This document shows positions 4,808 to 6,534 of a DNA stretch of 6,534 nucleotides, piece after piece. A model generated the notes under the pieces. The model was given only the letters and a program-made list of their open reading frames with translations, was not told where the DNA came from and searched no databases. Each line of letters begins with the position of its first letter. The stretch's first letter is position 1. The DNA is from Treponema sp. UBA1240. GTDB lineage: Bacteria; Spirochaetota; Spirochaetia; Treponematales; Treponemataceae. Location of the stretch: NCBI GenBank assembly GCA_002308875.1, contig DBWK01000080.1:12478-19011 (forward strand), written 5' to 3'. The translations under genes and the position numbers were made by a program.

Positions 4808-6028
4808 TTAGCGAACATACCGTCCGTCAAAATCCGCACCCAGTATTATGGTAAAGTCAACAAGCGCATTGTCCTCATACAGGGTTGATTCATCACCGGA
4901 AATTTCTTCCGTAATTATGTTGGAACAGTTTATGATATCGGCAACTGACTTTGCAACTCTTGGATTGCCTATGTGATCAATAACGATTGTTTCCTGATAA
5001 TCCTTGCGGTCTGCATCCGTAGGCGCAAGAACATCATAGGCAAAGCTTTTAAAAATGTTGGAAGTGTTTCGTGCCAAACCGTTAATATTTGTTCCGTTTT
5101 TAACCTCAAGCACATAAGTGCGTTCACCGGCTACACCGTCGGTAGATACAATCTGGCTTAACGTTGTTCTAAAAACCTCGCGTATAATACCACCGTCTTC
5201 ATCAGGGAACAACAGCGTTTTGCCGTCAACCATCTGCGATTTTCCCGCTACAGTCAGCGGTACAAGTTTTTCCGAATCAATTCTTGAAATATATGAAAAC
5301 AAAGTTGCAGCAGTTTCTTTGCTCATATTTGTCGTCATATTTTTATAAAAAAGCGGAAAAACATCCTTGTGCAGAATAAAATCACGCTTTTCCCTAAGCG
5401 CATACAAAAAAGCAACCAAAATATTCTGCATTCTGTTTTGAACAGCTTCCTCAGTTTCTTCAGGAATCCGGTACGAAACAAATTCAACAATTTTAGCGCC
5501 GTCCAAAAGAACAGTACCCGACGGCAAAAGATAGCGTTCCTTGTTGTTTTCATCCGCAGGTACATCAACCGGAGAAAGAATAAACATCTTCAAGCCACCG
5601 AGCAAATCAGTCAGCGCTGAAAACTGTTTTAAATTCATTTCTATTGTGAACGGAATATGGTTATCATCTTTTTTGCTATTGATTCCTACAAGTTTTTCTA
5701 TTTCTTCCCTGTAGGCGTTCAATCCCTTTTCTTTATAAACAGCATCAATTCTATCCATTCTGTCCAAGTAAGGAGAAATTAAACCGACATTCGAAGGAAT
5801 ATCAAACAAAGCACCGCGCTCATTCGGCGGATAATAAAGAACAATGTCCGTAAAAAGCGGTTGTTTGTCGTCTTCAAGAATAAAAAGAATATTCAACGGC
5901 TGGTTGCTCTCCAGAACAGCGGCAACTTCATCAGTCTGCAGCGAAAAAAACAATACAATGGAAAGAGCTATAAGAACTACAAGAATAATGATTAAAAAAT
6001 AAAATCCTGTTTCAAGTTTAAGTTTCAT
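4808..6028 (-). CDS. LCP (LytR-CpsA-Psr) family membrane protein with C-terminal LytR_C domain; divergent active site
   Basis: The 406-residue protein has a short cytoplasmic start, one signal-anchor helix (about 9-31), a divergent LCP domain (about 44-215 and somewhat beyond), and a LytR_C domain (about 304-401: 'YVLEVKNGTNINGLA', then 'DYQETIVIDHIGNPRVAKSVADII' split over a strand-helix pattern, ending 'IILGADFDGRYV'). LCP landmarks are 'NILFILEDD' (46-54), 'TDIVLYYP' (60-67), 'DIPSN' (76-80), 'LTDLLGGLKM' (139-148), 'LLDGAKIVEFVSYR' (174-187) and 'NRMQNIL' (198-204). Classical LCP enzymes transfer wall polymers from undecaprenyl phosphate, using Arg/Asp residues; here the usual 'RSD' is 'FTD', 'PRD' is 'PSN', and the 'YVRYR'-type arginine is Ser185. 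Transferase activity is doubtful. The ATG at 6028 overlaps the yqeK stop (ATGA), with AGGAGAAA at 6034-6041. Confidence 0.85.
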   Translation of the reverse strand: MKLKLETGFYFLIIILVVLIALSIVLFFSLQTDEVAAVLESNQPLNILFILEDDKQPLFTDIVLYYPPNERGALFDIPSNVGLISPYLDRMDRIDAVYKEKGLNAYREEIEKLVGINSKKDDNHIPFTIEMNLKQFSALTDLLGGLKMFILSPVDVPADENNKERYLLPSGTVLLDGAKIVEFVSYRIPEETEEAVQNRMQNILVAFLYALREKRDFILHKDVFPLFYKNMTTNMSKETAATLFSYISRIDSEKLVPLTVAGKSQMVDGKTLLFPDEDGGIIREVFRTTLSQIVSTDGVAGERTYVLEVKNGTNINGLARNTSNIFKSFAYDVLAPTDADRKDYQETIVIDHIGNPRVAKSVADIINCSNIITEEISGDESTLYEDNALVDFTIILGADFDGRYVR

Positions 6029-6534
6029 ATTACTTTCTCCTGTTCCAGAGAGTTTAAGAAATCTAACGAAGCCTGCGAAACAAGCTTACCCCTGGACCTT
6101 ACATATTCAATGTTCTCACGCAATATTGAGCATGTCATTTCGTTCAGGCTCATACCGTCAAATTTTTTCAAATAACCCTCAGTAACATGCTCTCTGCCGG
6201 GTTCAATTTTGTCCGCAATAAACAACACTTTTGCAAGGTTGCACATCCCCGTTTTTCCAAACGTATGATTTCTGACAGCTTCAAGAATTTCTTCGTCAGT
6301 TATTCCAAAATAATTCTTTAATACCGTTGCGGCAGCTCTGCCGTGAAGCAAAGCCGGCTTTTTACGCTCTACTTCCGAAACAGGGAATCCATCACTCATG
6401 GAAAGTGAAACAATCACAATATCAGATTCCTGCTTGCAAATATCATGCCCGATTCCCGCTAGGTATCCTTTGCCGTCATCAAGTCCGAATCGGCGGCACA
6501 AAGCCATGCAGGTTTCCGCTGTTCTCACGGAATG
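6025..6534 (-). CDS. yqeK: YqeK, HD-domain Ap4A hydrolase family (5' end outside window)
   Basis: The frame is open to the window edge, giving 169 residues. YqeK proteins are HD-domain metal hydrolases that split diadenosine tetraphosphate symmetrically. All expected ligands are visible: the first His is the very first codon in the window ('HSVRTAE', matching the family 'HSLRVAE'), then H30-D31 ('GHDICK'), H64 ('LHGRAAA'), H90 ('RNHTFG') and D108 ('FIADKIEPGR'). The GTG at 6528 is therefore an internal valine, not the start; by comparison with the family, roughly 15-25 N-terminal residues lie beyond the edge. The stop TGA overlaps the LCP start (ATGA). In many bacteria nadD precedes yqeK, so nadD just outside this edge is a fair prediction. 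Confidence 0.94.
   Translation of the reverse strand, partial: HSVRTAETCMALCRRFGLDDGKGYLAGIGHDICKQESDIVIVSLSMSDGFPVSEVERKKPALLHGRAAATVLKNYFGITDEEILEAVRNHTFGKTGMCNLAKVLFIADKIEPGREHVTEGYLKKFDGMSLNEMTCSILRENIEYVRSRGKLVSQASLDFLNSLEQEKVI
6034..6041 (-). promoter_or_regulatory. Ribosome binding site of the LCP gene
   Basis: AGGAGAAA on the minus strand lies inside the end of yqeK and just before the overlapping ATGA stop-start, fixing the LCP start at 6028. Confidence 0.7.

Noticed and set aside
6526..6528. GTG as the start codon of yqeK
   Set aside because: The frame continues to the window edge and the two codons before it read His-Ser, the conserved first metal-binding His of the YqeK HD domain; the GTG is an internal valine.

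Overview
The window looks like a chromosomal core region of a motile, host- or sediment-type spirochaete, most probably a Treponema relative. This is inferred from gene content (a cheR-cheB pair, an RseC-family protein, a TIGR00282/YmdB-like protein, and a yqeK - LCP - rsfS run), the modest GC content and the AT-rich intergenic DNA. No 16S or marker gene here settles the taxon. There are no signs of mobile DNA, CRISPR, tRNA or rRNA genes, and no gene-free stretch exceeds 300 bases.

Layout. (1) Bases 2-1944, plus strand: a tight operon. It starts with the 3' end of what looks like a polyprenyl diphosphate synthase, whose stop overlaps the start of a five-repeat TPR protein (TGATG). A GTG-started YmdB-like metallophosphoesterase-fold protein follows, then a small two-helix RseC-family membrane protein. 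(2) Bases 1945-3889, minus strand: cheR then cheB, the receptor methyltransferase and methylesterase of chemotactic adaptation. The cheB stop abuts the rseC-like stop with no base between. (3) Bases 3890-4456: a 201-base AT-rich divergent intergenic region, then a single plus-strand gene for an 89-residue protein that is 57% Asp+Glu. It has its own good sigma-70-like promoter, ribosome binding site and strong terminator hairpin. (4) Bases 4457-6534, minus strand: yqeK (cut by the window end), an LCP/LytR-family membrane protein and rsfS, overlapping or nearly overlapping and so translationally linked.

How the genes fit together. CheR and CheB set receptor methylation. YqeK (Ap4A hydrolase family) and RsfS (ribosome silencing) belong to a widely conserved stress and translation cluster, here with an envelope LCP protein between them. 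The plus-strand operon mixes isoprenoid synthesis, a TPR adaptor, a YmdB-like protein and a membrane redox-type protein; no shared function is evident.

Most notable points: the YmdB-like protein keeps its fold motifs but has lost or changed most metal-site residues; the LCP protein lacks the usual phosphate-binding arginines; and the ultra-acidic small protein, encoded as a stand-alone well-promoted gene, has no function I can recognise.
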